Source: Tricholoma matsutake (lineage: Eukaryota; Basidiomycota; Agaricomycetes; Agaricales; Tricholomataceae). From it: a DNA stretch of 64,000 nucleotides. Numbering within the stretch: position 1 is the stretch's first letter; the number at the start of each line of letters is the position of its first letter. The notes under the pieces are model-generated. The model was not told the origin of the DNA, made no database searches, and was given only the letters and a program-made list of their open reading frames with translations. The stretch spans positions 5,704,001-5,768,000 of the forward strand of contig AP026550.1 in NCBI GenBank assembly GCA_026075535.2. Direction: 5' to 3'. This document shows positions 46,868-59,400 of this stretch, piece by piece. The position numbers were made by a program, and so were the translations under genes.

Positions 46868-48760
46868 TGTAAGAGTGCCTCTTACATCATCACTATGTTA
46901 TCACATGCAACTCTGTTATCACACATTATTCCATTAGTATATAGGCTATACTCGAATACTTGTGTACTGTATCTTAGTTTCCTCCCTTAAAATATACTAA
47001 GTTCCTTACATGTTTCTGTGCCCATGAGTCTCGAGTGTTGGAAGCTCCGGCTTCCTTCCAATAGCCAGTGAAATTAGTGCTGGAAACATTGTGAATGTGT
47101 GTGTAGTAATATGTACTGAGGCAGAACAAATCATAACCATTGTATGGCAGGTAATTTGGAGCCCAATTTTTGGCCTTAGAGTGCCATACAACTGACCTAA
47201 CCTTCCAAAAGCTTGATGCCAAAAATTTCTTTTTAGTGAGTGTTGGGATACAGGCATGCCATGCCTGGTCCAAGTAAATAATGCCATTATTAGTACATGC
47301 TATATATAGACCATAGTACACTCACTATGGCAATAGGAGTATATGAGATGTCTAGGTCTCTCTTTGACTCTCACCACACTCAATAATAAGCCTCCCTTCC
47401 TTGAACAATTATAATTCCAATAGGTTATGGGCCCTGGCCCTATCTAGCTTAACAAGTTAATTATCTGGACCCACCATGTCACAACACTCAGATGGCAAAG
47501 CTCCCGAACAGCCAGTACCACATATACACTTTGCAGCCCCTATATGAAGTGCCAGAGCATATCCTTCAGGTTCAAGGGCAAAAGAGCCAGGAAACACAGC
47601 TGACGCTCCACACAATACACCTGCTCATGGTGATGAACCCACAGCAGAACCCCACAAATATATTGCACTGATCTGAACCAAGGAATATTCAAATGTCAGT
47701 AAGTTGTCTGACTGCAATCATTTAATGGACACGAACTGGCATGAATGGAAGGAAAGGATGCAGAGAGCCTTTATCAATCACATCATCACTGAATATATTA
47801 CTGGAGATGTAGAATGACCTAATAATCCTGTTGGCACATGTAACTGGGACAAAAATGACACTTGGGCCCAACAGGTTATAATTCAGAACATAACCTCCAC
47901 TCAAATGAACCATGTTGGCTCAAAGGATACTGCAAACAAAATGTACTGTGCACTTTTGGCAACTCATGAAAATATGGCACATCAAATGGTTACATCCATA
48001 TTAACTCAATTATACAAGACCAAGGTATATGATGGAGGAGATCTCTTGAAACACCTTGATATGATGAAGTCCCTCCACAACCAAATTAACTGATTCCCAA
48101 ACCTGGAATTCCATGTTTTGGATATGTGATTCAAGTCCACTGTTTCAGTGTCCTTACCCCCAAGTTGGCAGACCTTTGTTGACCCCTATAATGGGAACAC
48201 CAACGACCTCAATGATCCAGAAACAAAATGCCATATGTCCTCTGATCAGTTTATAGATATAATGTGGGAGGAATACAAGATATGGGCCAATTGAAATAAT
48301 AACAGAAATAATGGAAATGGTAGCACTAACCTGGTTAATACCCAGTTGGCTACTAGTAAATCCCTGGAAGCTTGTATTAAGGATCACAAAGAAATCACAA
48401 AACCATATTGCGAACACTATAAGAAGCCTGGACACTGGACAAGTAAATGCTGCAAATTCCCAGGAAATGAATGTTATAATTGTGGAAAATATGGACACCA
48501 CACAAAGGATTGCCAAAAGAAGAAGAAAGACAAGAATAGAATAAAGACAAAGGGAAGAAAGGCGAGGGGACCAGCAGAAGAAATGATCAGTTGTGGTGAC
48601 CTGGGGCTTGACCCTGCATTTATATGTATTATATTTCTATGCTATTGCCTGGGCTGGCTCCTATAAAGGGACCAGCCTTCTTATTACATAAACAATCTTT
48701 TGTATCATACTATTACTACACAAAAATTATATGTTATTTGTGTTCTAGTTGTGTGTGATC
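46868..48760 (+). mobile_element. Copia-2, truncated Ty1/copia element (5' LTR plus gag)
   Basis: The LTR-like start TGTAAGAGTGCCTCTTACA (R1) at 46868 is followed about 555 bases later by the primer-binding site GGTTATGGGCCCTGGCCC at 47423 and a gag frame from ATG 47476. Nothing of protease, integrase or RT is seen beyond about 48700, so the element is cut. The primer site matches that of Copia-1. Confidence 0.8.
47476..48666 (+). pseudogene. Copia-2 gag
   Basis: One frame from MSQHSDGKAPEQPVPHIHFA through DTNWHEWKERMQRAFINHII, ANKMYCALLATHENMAHQMV and VSLPPSWQTFVDPY to two cysteine motifs: an imperfect CEHYKKPGHWTSKC and a proper CYNCGKYGHHTKDC. The pattern is that of copia/UBN2 gag. Six TGA stops lie in this frame (47545, 47674, 47815, 48091, 48127, 48292) and no other stop or frameshift occurs. 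Arg is the expected residue where I can judge (for example QIN-R-FPNLEFHVLDM-R-F). Confidence 0.88.
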
Positions 48761-49500
48761 TAAAAGACCCCCCTCCCAACTCCCAACATCTTTTTGAACA
48801 CCCAAACTCGTATAGAGTTTCACTTGACATTGCCTCATCTGTGATTGTCATCACCATGACCCTGAACTTCTCTGGCGAAGAGTGAAAATTCCCAATGTGA
48901 TCAGCATCGGAAGCAAATCCGTTGCTAGGACCTGACTCAAGTATATTGCACTCAAATTATTGCTTTTTATTGCTTTTTTGCTCGCTGCTATGACTGAATA
49001 TTTTTTTCTTTTCTCCATTGCTGAAGAACGATCTCAACCCTGACAGCCAAGGCAAAGACCCAGAACAAGAACAAAGCCCCTCCCATGCAGATCACCCAAG
49101 GTACATCACATCCATCGCCAACAGGCCTGGACTCCCCTTGGTGCACTGATAGGTTGTCTCCTTGGCCCAAAGGCCAATTCACCATTACAACCACATTCTA
49201 ATCACATTGGCTAACTCCTATGTTGTCCCAGAAGCAGCGCGACCACTCTCAACCAGGTCCATCAATCACAATATCATATTGACTGCATTGAAACATCACC
49301 AGCAACATCAATTGTACTTAGAAACTACATCACACAACTCTAGGACTACCTTGAAATGCCCTAAGAACCCTCTGAATGAACATCGAGTATCCCTGATCAA
49401 CTTCGAACAACTGCAACCACAATTGAACATTGTCGACCATCGTCAAGTGTTATCGATTGACATTGAGAAACTACTAACGACATCAGGCGCCATGTTTGTT
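48667..49500. other. Unassigned repeat-derived spacer
   Basis: No gene. The stretch contains short ORFs only and AT-rich sequence. The part 49160-49500, with ATCGA/CATTG words, resembles the Ty3-C leader style seen at 49900-50200 and 44900-45500. Confidence 0.35.
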
Positions 49501-52500
49501 ATCTAAATGGTGGAATACCATGTGCCAGGGAGTATTCCAACCCATGCTCAGACCTGCTAATAGTAGGTCAGCCTTGTTCCAAGCCCCTATCACATACAGA
49601 ACCTGCTGGATGGATTATCGTGACATTTAGCACGGTTTATACACAAAGGACAGTCTCCTTTTAGTTCTTTCCCTTTATTACTCCTTTGTCATATGATATA
49701 TCTCTTTCTTGTTTGAATTCCAGTCTTATTTTGGCCTTGTGTTTTGTCTCATATCTTTTTGCCTCATGTTCTTACACATGTTTCTTATACCATTTTAGGA
49801 AGTTTCTCTTTAAAGATATAAAAGTCTGTAGTATCTACTGTGAAAAGAAGAAAATTGTCTTTACATATTGCCTCGTACAAAGTTCTAAGAATCTGATCTA
49901 TCCTCTAAACTATCTAAAACTTCTACAAGTTTTCTTGATCAATGAGAAAACCTCTACGACCATCATCGTCCTTGATTGACCTTCGATCAAATTATTGCTA
50001 GCACTCGTAACCACTACGACACTTCCTAGCCATCAACTATAACCTTCACATACTATCAATCTACCAAAAAACCCTTAGAATTCACACATTGACCCTCATT
50101 GATCAACATTGTTCGCTATCATTCTCATTGATAAACATTGTTCACCATCAATTTCATTGATATCAATCGATACTACATCAGACCACACCAAACACCTTCC
50201 TCTCTCATAGAACTATGTTTACGACTAGTATCAACTAGTTGTCTTCCCTTTGGTCTGACCACAAACAATCAGAATGCCTCGCACCCTTCCTCTGACTTGT
50301 GCAAATATCATTGATTGCCTCATTGGCAGTTTTGGTGGTTTTCCTGGGTTGAGTATTATCAGCGCTCCAAAAGATTTGAGTGTACCCCAACCCCTCAAGG
50401 CACATACAAGCACCTTGAGAATTCTCCCTTCACCAGCAAGAGAGACCATCACCCTCGATGTGCATACAGCCCCACCAAGGACCATTAATTTCCCTGCACT
50501 TGGACTTCACTCACACTGAGCAACTCCAAAAAATCCCATTCATTGAAAAGTAGTTGAGAAAGTGCTCAACAAAGCCCAGGTCCTCTGCCTGGGTTGCAAA
50601 GGCTTTCACCTCTGAACAAACTCATGCCAGAGCCAATCAATCTTCCTCACAACAGTCTGGAGTATCTTGCACCCAGACTGCACTCTGCCCAATGGCCTTA
50701 GTTAAACCCATCGACACCTGTGACACCAATGAACACTCACGAATGACTACATCAAGAGACCCCTCAAGAGTAAACCTCAAGGTGATGAGTCAGATGAGGA
50801 GTTCGGAGCTGAGAACTTTGCTCAGCTCGCTACTGACATAATTACCCATTGCATGGATGCATGGGATTTTGAACCAATTAAGTTGGAAAACCAACTTAAA
50901 GAACTGGTGTTAAGCTGTGCCAGACTCATTCCCCATAGGTCTGCTGCCAGCCCTACTGTCCCTCATTCCATGGAACCTGTGGAACAAGAACACTCCCCTT
51001 CCCAGAAACGTAGTACCCCACATCTCCATACCCCTGAGCTACTGAACAATGTACCTTCTAAAAAGAAGGTACATTACATCAACAACAACAGGATTGTCTT
51101 GCAGAGGATACACAATGGCAATATCTGGGATGGACATCCACATTGATTCCCAACCAGGGAATCCATTTTGACAAGGATGGTATTCCTTAGGACAAAGAGG
51201 ATCCTAACTCTCGCCATCAGAAGTGAGAGAACCCACCACCAGGTGGTTCTGGACAGCCTGCACAGAGTCATGCAGGCAACAGAGGTCCACCTGATGGCGA
51301 TGGATCTGGGGATGATTGGGACAGAAGTGGAACAGACTCATTATATGATATGTCCAGTGATGAAAATTCTGAACACTCTTCCCAAGACAGGGAAGAGGCA
51401 ATGCACCAGTCCTCATCTCACCATAGATGGGGCAGCCACTCGCACCATTTGTCTAGACACAACTTGTCTAGATATTCCAGTACTCAACGAGGGTTGGGTA
51501 CTCCTTATTATTCTGCATCTCCCCTCCCCGATTCCTATCAAGGAAAAGGATCTCATTGTCCCTCAAAATACTTGAGGGACATCCATATGAAAATCCATAG
51601 ACAGATCGACAGCAAAGTCTCTGTCTTGACTGAAGTTCCTACCACTGGTGGTAAGAACAGTCCATGTGTCCCAAATCCACCTAAGTATGGCAGATTACCT
51701 GACACTGAAGGCTTTGAACAATGGCTGAATGCCCTCCTTTGTTGGCTCAAGGTGAACAAAGTCTGTGGTCCAGACTTGGACTCAGACTGTATCGAGTATA
51801 CAGCAATGTTCCTTGAGAACACCACCCTGACTTGGTTTGAGGATAGTGTTGACAGTCTGTACCATCAACGATCTGCCTGGACTTTCAAGGAAGTCATAAC
51901 TGGCCTATATGACCAGTTCGTGCATGAAAATGGAACCCATGACACAACTGACAAATTTTGGCACATTGATTATAACACCAAGGAAGGTGTGATGGGCTAC
52001 TACCACAAACTGGAGTGCTATGCTACCAGGATGATCCAGGCACTTGATCCTTTCACCTTCAAGACCCAGTTGATGACTGGGTTGCCCAACAATATCATAT
52101 CCTTTGTACTAGACAAAGGATGCTCCACTGAGACTAGCTCAGTTGGAGATATTTTACACTACGCCAGTCAGGCGGAGGAAATTGGTAAGATGAGGAAAAG
52201 CTTCAACAAGAAGAAGTGTATCATGGATTCCACCAAGTTGAAGACATCCTCTTTGGCTAAAACTTCCAAAACAAAAGATCCTTCTCCTGAAAGATCTAAT
52301 GGATCGTTCCTATAAATACAATAAAAAATATCGTGATAACTCTAAACCATCCAGTTCAAAGTATCTGGACAAAGACCATCAAGACTACAGCGATTGAGAT
52401 TGCCATAACAAAGATTGTTGTGATACATGACATCAATCATCTGGAAGCAAACCTTCCAGATCTCATGGTAACAAACCAGACAGAAAGTCTGGTGATGGCA

Positions 52501-52531
52501 AGACACCCACTTGCTACAGCTGTGGAGGCCC
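49501..52531 (+). mobile_element. Ty3-C remnant: leader/LTR and gag, 3' part replaced by Copia-3
   Basis: The leader at 49560-50270 matches copy 1 at about 45560-46260. Decayed gag starts at 50274 (MPRTLPLTCANIIDCLIG) and is recognisable in pieces to 52530. Just before its own zinc knuckle (CYSCGG at about 52514) the sequence is interrupted by the LTR of Copia-3, which shows nesting. Confidence 0.7.
51350..52315 (+). pseudogene. Ty3-C gag core
   Basis: An open frame of 321 codons. A Ser/His-rich N-terminal part leads to YLRDIHMKIHRQIDSKVSVL, then the retrotransposon gag core: PKYGRLPDTEGFEQWLNALL, FLENTTLTWFEDSVDSLYHQ, WTFKEVITGLYDQFVHENGT, TDKFWHIDYNTKEGVMGYYH and TQLMTGLPNNIISFVLDKGC. A Lys-rich end (KKKCIMDSTKLKTSS) is followed by TAA. 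The W..F and tyrosine pattern is that of Ty3/gypsy gag in basidiomycetes. A second diverged copy lies inverted at 54798-55790. Confidence 0.8.
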
Positions 52532-53140
52532 TGTAGAGAAACAATCCTAGCGTAATCACGATCTAACTCAGTCTCCACACAAGTGACTAATATATAATCA
52601 CTGTACCTAGTGTAATCATGATCTAACTATAGATACACTAAGTAATATTCTGTATGTGAATAATAACAAGAACACCCACCTCAGTCTCCACACAAGTGAC
52701 TGAGGTGAACAGATAACTATCTATCCTATATATATGAGTCCTGTTATACAAAGAGTAAAGGGATAAAAGAAGCATAAAGGTATCCAAAGAAACTGACACA
52801 TCAAAGGGATGCTAAGAATAGAACATGCATCAAAGAAGTGATCGTGTTTGCTCACAGGGCAATAATCAGTATTTCTCAACACTCCTCCTCACCGTGTGCA
52901 CTCCTCCTCACATGGAATGGCATCACTGAAGGCCAAGGTAATCTCAAAGGTATAAGAATTGTTTCACCTCAAGGGCCTTGGTGAACATGTCAGCAACATT
53001 TTCATGGGTATTGACATAGGTAAGTTGTAGATCGTTGGATTGTATGCATTCCCACAGGAAATGGTATTTAATATCAACATGCTTGACATGAGAGTGAAGG
53101 AGTGGGTCCTCAGAGAGGGTCTTTGTTGCAGAGTTGTTGC
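52532..53140 (-). mobile_element. Copia-3, 3' end only (RNase H tail plus LTR)
   Basis: On the minus strand the end of a copia RNase H (LLHSHVKHVDIKYHFLWECI, then NVADMFTKALE) runs to about 52965. A GGAGGAGTG purine tract and a 350-base LTR (52881 down to 52532), starting TGTTGAGAAA and ending TTTCTCTACA, follow. The LTR sits inside the Ty3-C gag at 52531/52532. Upstream of about 53140 the coding sequence is replaced by C-rich repeat, so the 5' part is lost. Confidence 0.8.
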
Positions 53141-54247
53141 AGGATGGTAAAGTGGGTGATAACTGTCCACAGCTGAAAAACAATGCAGCACCCTTCCTGA
53201 GCAACCAGAACACCCCCAAAATGTGTCCCTGACACCCTGCTCACCCCAGAAGCTCCCACAACATGCCATGTCACCACCCTGTGCATGTACACCCCACTGT
53301 GGTCACCAATGATGTGGTCTGTGTCTGTGAACATCCACTGCTTACCCCCCACACCCTGTTCATGGCCCATCCACCCCAGCTCAACCCCAGACAATCCCCC
53401 CATCATCTACAAAGATCGATGAGCCCTGCCACAATTTTTTTTCTTCAGTCTCAAAAATCTTCATATCCTGCTCTTCCCCACTCTAGACTATGAACCACAG
53501 CTCGAAAACAATGGAACAACCTACCAGAATGCCCCAAAACCCTGTCCAGACCACCCAGCTCAACCCCAGATCCCCCATAACTGACCTGTTTCATGGGCGC
53601 CCATATGGTACACCCCACCCACATGACCAACAACACCAACAACACTTGGATTGCTCCCTACTTGCCCCAAACCATTTTCACCACCCAGCTCAGCCCACAT
53701 CCTGTACCACCCCACACGCTTGCCATGTCACATACAAAAACACCAGCTCCCCCACCCTTGCCTCATCAAAACACTGTTCCCCAGCACCTGGACCACCCCA
53801 ATGGCAATCCACCTCCTGCCCTTGAAGCCACCATCATCCTTGCCTAATCAAAACACTGTTCCCCAGCACCCAGACCACCCCCTGCCTTCCACCTCCTGCC
53901 CTCAAAGCTACTGTCATCCCCCCCTTGCAATACCTTCTGTAACTCATTCATTACACCAACTTGTGAACCACACTGCAACAGATCTATCCAGCACCCTGCC
54001 ACTGTTCCCTGTACCCAGTACTGTCAACACCCATCCTTGTCAATGCCTGCCCTCGTCAACACCAGTCCTCACCTGTCCTCATCAACACCTGTGCTTGTCA
54101 ATGTCCATCACTTTCAATGCCCACTGTTATTATCAGTCCACTGCCAGGCAACTCAACATTTTCATGAACATGTAAAGTGTGCCTGCTGGTGGTGAATTCA
54201 AGTGATAATTAAGCCCCCCCCTGGTCAAATTTTTTGGAGTATGAGAG
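53141..54247. repeat. C-rich repeat, third block
   Basis: About 1.1 kb with plus-strand C runs (CCACCC, CCCAGC, CCACCAC) and internal near-duplicates, such as AAACACTGTTCCCCAGCACC at about 53769 and again at about 53850. It resembles 37450-38630 and 46530-46850. Long forward ORFs here (for example 53651-54175) are artefacts of the skewed composition. Confidence 0.6.
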
Positions 54248-54797
54248 AGTGTAAGAGTGCCTCTTACATCAGCTAACCATTATCACATGCATCACAGTCA
54301 TCACATGTTATTCCAGTAGTATATATTCTATACTTTGAGTACTTGTACTGTAGCTTAGTTTCCCCCCTTTGAAATATACTAAGTTCCTTACATGTCTCAG
54401 TTCTCTTGAGGAAGTCCAGCTTCTGACACTCAGTAGGGACAAGGAATGAGATGAAGATGGTATGGGTTCAAGAGATAACTAATACAAATGTAGCCATGCA
54501 ACAATAATGAACTTGGTACACATGATATCTACGTGATCATGATGGATGTGATATGAAGTCATGCATGATAAGTAAGAGATGAAGAGATGAATCTCTTACA
54601 CTCCCCCAGAGCTTCCAACACTCAAGGGAATGAGGACATGTTAGGAACTTAGTATATTCGGAGGGAAGAACTAAGATACAGTACAAGTACTCAAAGTATA
54701 GACTATATACTACTGAACTAACATGTGATAATGGGATGACATGTGATACTGGGTGCAGATGGAGATAAGACTTGCTGATGTAAGAGACACTCTTACA
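54248..54797. repeat. Inverted pair of R1 repeats
   Basis: An R1 copy reads rightward from 54248 (TGTAAGAGTGCCTCTTACA) and another reads leftward from 54797, ending on the plus strand as GACACTCTTACA. Each arm is about 190 bases and carries the conserved AGTACTTGTACTGTA and ATACTAAGTTCCT words. The middle of about 170 bases is unrelated. The right edge lies inside a Ty3-C gag. This is a foldback structure, or two solo LTR pieces inserted head to head. Confidence 0.65.
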
Positions 54798-55792
54798 CAA
54801 ATCTATTGCACACTTCTTTTCCTTGAAGTGTTTTGTCATTCTCCCGATGTCCTCTGCCTCTTGGGCAAAGAGCAATATTTTCTCCATGGAGGCAGTCTCC
54901 ACAGTGCAGCCTTTATCCAAGATAAAGGTTATAATGTTCACTGGTAATCCAGTCACCAATTGTGACTGGAAGGTGAATGCATCTGGAGCTTCTATCATCC
55001 TGTTAGTGTAATGCTCCAGCTTGTAGTAGTAGCTCATGACACCATCCTCAGTGTCATACTCAACTTTCCAGAATTTATCTGATGTGTCATGCATCAAATT
55101 ATCATGGCAAACCGGTCATAAAGACCAGTTATCACATTTTGAAAGTATAGTGCGTGTGTCAATGGTAGGCACCATCAACATTGTCCTCAAACCAGGAAAG
55201 CATGTTGTCCTCTAGGAACATCGCAGTGAATTCTATTCGATCACAATGATCAGAGTTGTTCTCTGGTCCACAGATCTTGTTCACCCTCAACCATCAAAGT
55301 AAACTGTTGAGCCAATGCTCGAGCACCTCAGTGTCCTGGTTCCCATCATACTTCAGCAGGTTTGGAACCTGAGGTCCACAATGGCAGGGTATTGCGTAAA
55401 ACAGAGACTTTGCTGTCTATCTGTTGGTGAAATTTGGCATGCATGGCCCTCAAATATTTTGAAGACCTGGGAGGTCCCTTTTCTCTATACAGGTCAGCAC
55501 CTCTGGTATGAGATTGCATGTGTGTGGTCTCTCTGTATGACTTGGTAGTCACACTTCCAAACCTGTCTCAATGGGAAAGTGACCTTCCCACTCTTTGTTG
55601 GACATCCAGCAAAGTTGGAATTACAGATACCTTGTCAGTGGATGAGGAACACTTAGATCCACCCTTACCATGGGATGGGTTGTAGGATGAATTACCATCA
55701 CTGCTACTGTCATCTCTGGGGTTGTTGCCTCCTGGAGTATCCCTGTAATCTAGGCTTGTGTCCTGACTCTGTGGCTGTGGCAAAGAAATCAA
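54798..55792 (-). pseudogene. Ty3-C gag, second copy, broken
   Basis: Minus-strand pieces match the 51350 gag in order: SLPQPQSQDTSLDYRDTPGG, SSKYLRAMHAKFHQQIDSKV, TSDKFWKVEYDTEDGVMSYY, YKLEHYTNRMIEAPDAFTFQ and LVTGLPVNIITFILDKGC, ending KEKKCAID where R1 intrudes. The middle (about 55100-55340) is out of frame. No start codon or zinc knuckle remains. Confidence 0.8.
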
Positions 55793-56489
55793 GTTTTTTC
55801 AAGTAGAAAAAAGAGAGAGAAAAGAGAAGAAAGAAAGAGGTTTATTCACGCCATACTATGTCCTAAATCTCAATTTTTACTATGTAAAACTGGTCCCAGA
55901 CTTCAAATGAGCTGTGGCTCAACTTGGCTGAACTGCTTTCAGCTTGATTGCACATTCCCGGATCATCCCACATCCCGAGTCCAGATAGGAAATAACCTCC
56001 TTATGGAGTCAGGACCCAGCCAATCAAATTCAAGATGTGCAATGCATGCCACAAACAATGCAATGCGTGCTGCAAACAACACCTGCCATTCTCAAAGACT
56101 TGGACCTATATCATGCTATATCGCAGACGATCAATAATTCACTTGACAGTTTTCTTCTCATTTTCCCTGAGTAATGCCCGATCCTCTCAGTTGCAGGCAA
56201 GCCTGCCATTTCTCATCGTGTATCCACTCAACCATTCCACTGCACTTATCCTCCTTCATGTAAAACACTTTGACATTTGTTCGACAAGCTGGGTTTTGAA
56301 TATAGGTTGGAATGAGGATGGAAAGGTTTAGTCTAGTGGTGATGTACTCCAGGCAGCCATTTTTTCATGGTGTGTTTCCAATGATTTTCTGATCATCTCG
56401 TGTTTTAACTTGTTGCACAAGTGGTACCTATGTCTGCTCCCCCCATGTACATGGTCCATTGTCCTCAATACACCCCTATTACACTTCCT
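55793..56489. other. Spacer, no gene seen
   Basis: It includes a purine-rich run near 55805-55840 (GAAAAAAGAGAGAGAAAAGAG). The duplicated phrase GCAATGCATGCCACAAACAA / GCAATGCGTGCTGCAAACAA at about 56040-56080 is a short tandem duplication whose copies differ mainly at CG/TG sites. No coding region is supported. Confidence 0.4.
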
Positions 56490-59400
56490 TTCCTATCATG
56501 CGTGATTTGAACCCTGCCCTGCCTCAAGTAATGCAATGCGACCCTTCACCTCCACCTCCGACCACCTCACTTTCTTCTTACCAACTAATGGTGGATGGTT
56601 GCATTTGCACCATGCTCGGTTTATGTGGCCATTGCACTCAAAACAATGCTCACACAATGCCTGGACACAGAGGGCACACCGCACACTCTCCTTTCTCGTT
56701 GGTATTGTCATCGATGCTGGATGAGAAAATGTGAGTGCCAGAGTATTTGCTGGCTGGGAAGAACTAAATGAAAGCACCATCTGATGGTGCTCCAAGGTTG
56801 TTGGTGTAGAATGTGACCATTCTCACTCCCCATTGCCAGCTGCGACTTCGGCACCATGCGTGAGACTCGGAGATAGGGCTTGAGCGGCATCTTCACCATG
56901 CTCTGTTGTGTCCTCATGTTCTGCCACATCCTCATTATGTGGCATGGGTGGTGATTGACCAACAGAGTCAACATGCTTATCAGAGTTTGTGAAGTCTATC
57001 CAATGTGAGCGAAGAGGGCGACCTTGATTGAGAAGTTTACTTACCTTCCTCATTGTAACAGTGGTCTTTTTCACCAGCCAGGATTTCAGGAGGTAATTGG
57101 GCAGGTAATGTGGTTGTGGTGTTATCATTTGTAAGGAGGTCACAGAATGGCTTGAGAGCAGCAGCATTACCTCCCATGAGGAGAGTCGAGCACTCTGACT
57201 TCCATGCTAGGATCCTCTTGTGATGTCACTCGAGTTGTGATGGAAGCTTGTAGTAGAGACGTTTGTTTGAGTCTACCTCAGTGTGATCTTGTTTTTCAAC
57301 GTCAGAGTTCCAAAAGACTGCAAATTTGTCAAAGTCAATTATTTTATTAGCTTCATATGTGGGATAGATCTTCTTTGTATTCTGGTGAATCTGCATGTTG
57401 TGAATATGCTGCTTGAATTTGGCATATTCAGCAATTGTATGAACTGGGGTGATTGGATGTAGGCTGCACTGCCATAGCTGAAGGTAACGATATTGGTTAA
57501 CTGACTTTGTAGACAGTCAAGTGAGCATTTTGACTGGTAAATCCTGGTGATATGGCATGCCAGTGATTTTATGGGGTGGAAGAATTGTAATGTTGTATTT
57601 TTCAGCAAGCTGGGAGGAGAGTGGAACAATTCCAAATGTTTCCACTGTTGCAATCCATGTTTGGAGAACATTAGGTGCAAGAAAAGATGGTGTAGTTCCA
57701 GTTTCGGTGGCAAGCTCAGTGATCCTGTCTGTCATCCAAAGATCAAAGTGGTGAGAGTATTTCTTGCCTGTTCTGTTGTGGTACCCAACCTATTCAGTAG
57801 TAATTAGTATATACCCCACCTTGAAATGGAAAAAATACCCTGCAAGTGCGATGTAAAATCCAATTCAGGAGAAGACATTCTGCCAGCTCCAGTGAGGCCT
57901 GAAGAGATCCAAAAACACAACGAACAGTTATATGAACCCCTCCCTCAACAGAATTGGTTCCTCAGATAGTGCGATAGATATGAAGACCATCCTTGTCCTT
58001 GCCCATCCTGAAGTAGAGGGCTATATCAGATGGGTCTGACAGGTAACCAAGGGTTGCTGTTTCAACCAAGCAGTCAGCCATCCCACAAGCATCCTTGGAG
58101 AAAAATGGCTTCTTGTGACCATTTGCAGTGCATATAATACCGTTGTATCCATCAAAGAGCAATCGAAGATGCTGCGCAAGAATTTCTTGAGGTGGAATGA
58201 GCCTTCATATCCGGTGGTTGACTGAAGAAGCCTTTGCCCGCTTTGTGTAGTCCCAACTAATACCCTTTGCATCAAGTACAGCACAAACTCAAGCTTCATC
58301 ATCTTTGTCATGGATAAAAATCACTTCTGAGAAATCATGAGAAAAGAAGTCGAAAGCTGAATGGCTTTTTGGGAGAAGTCAGAGAAGGTGATCCATGAAG
58401 TGAAATGCATCATCAAGCACACAGGTTGGTTTCTTGGTCACTGCACCAGCTTCGGGAACAGGTCCTGGTATTGTCTGATCCATCTATTGAAGATGGGTTA
58501 GCAAGCAGATAATGCTCATACTGGTATTCATATCACCTCCTTGCCAAGATGATCATTCACTAATTCAAACCCACCACTATCATCTTCGTCATCATCAATA
58601 TCTTGCCTCCAAGTCTCACCATCAGATGGAATAGAAAGTGTAAATGGTGACTCCTGGCCAGTATATGGTGGAAGTGGGGCTGGATCTCCAAGTATGTGTT
58701 CAGTGGATGAGGCTAAGATGGGTGAAATTTCATTTCGCATTTGAAGTGTTGAAGTAGTGACAACAGCTTGTGCACCATGATCAAAAATCCATTGAATGGA
58801 CTGGGAATGAAGGCTGTGGATGCATCCAGGTGTAAGAACCTTGGTCAACTCAATGAGGGAATGTATCGGAGAGATATTAATTTGCCGAAGTCCACCATCA
58901 TGATCATCAATCACCTTGATGAACTGGGGATGAGGCCAGAGAATGCGACCTTTTGCAACAGGCTTGTTTCATTGAAAAAGTGTAACAAGATGACCATCCT
59001 TTTGTATCTGGAATGGTACCAAAGGAAGTCCAACAGAATCAAGATTGCTAAGAGAGCAATAAACCTGCCAAATAGACTCAATGATAAACCTGCCAAATAG
59101 ACTCAACATGCGTATGGAGCTGCTGGATGTAGTTGGTAGAGTCCCAGCAATTCGGAGCTGAGGTAGGAGGTGAGAATGACTTCTTGAGAACAGTCCCAAC
59201 CAGAACATGAAGAGAAGGAAAAGCATCGTGAATGACACCTTTCAACTTTGCATGCTGACCAAGTTCAATAATGGTGGGATTTGACTTGATTGAGCTTTTG
59301 ATGTCTGCATCGTTATATGCAGCTGCAATGTCATGAAGACTTTGCTTGATGTTGCACCCCAATTTGATGATCAAGTTACTAGTTAAGATTGTGCAAAGGG

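Noticed and set aside
53651..54175. 174-codon forward ORF in the C-rich block
   Set aside because: C-rich sequence lacks stop codons by composition. Several overlapping frames are open at once and none shows a domain.
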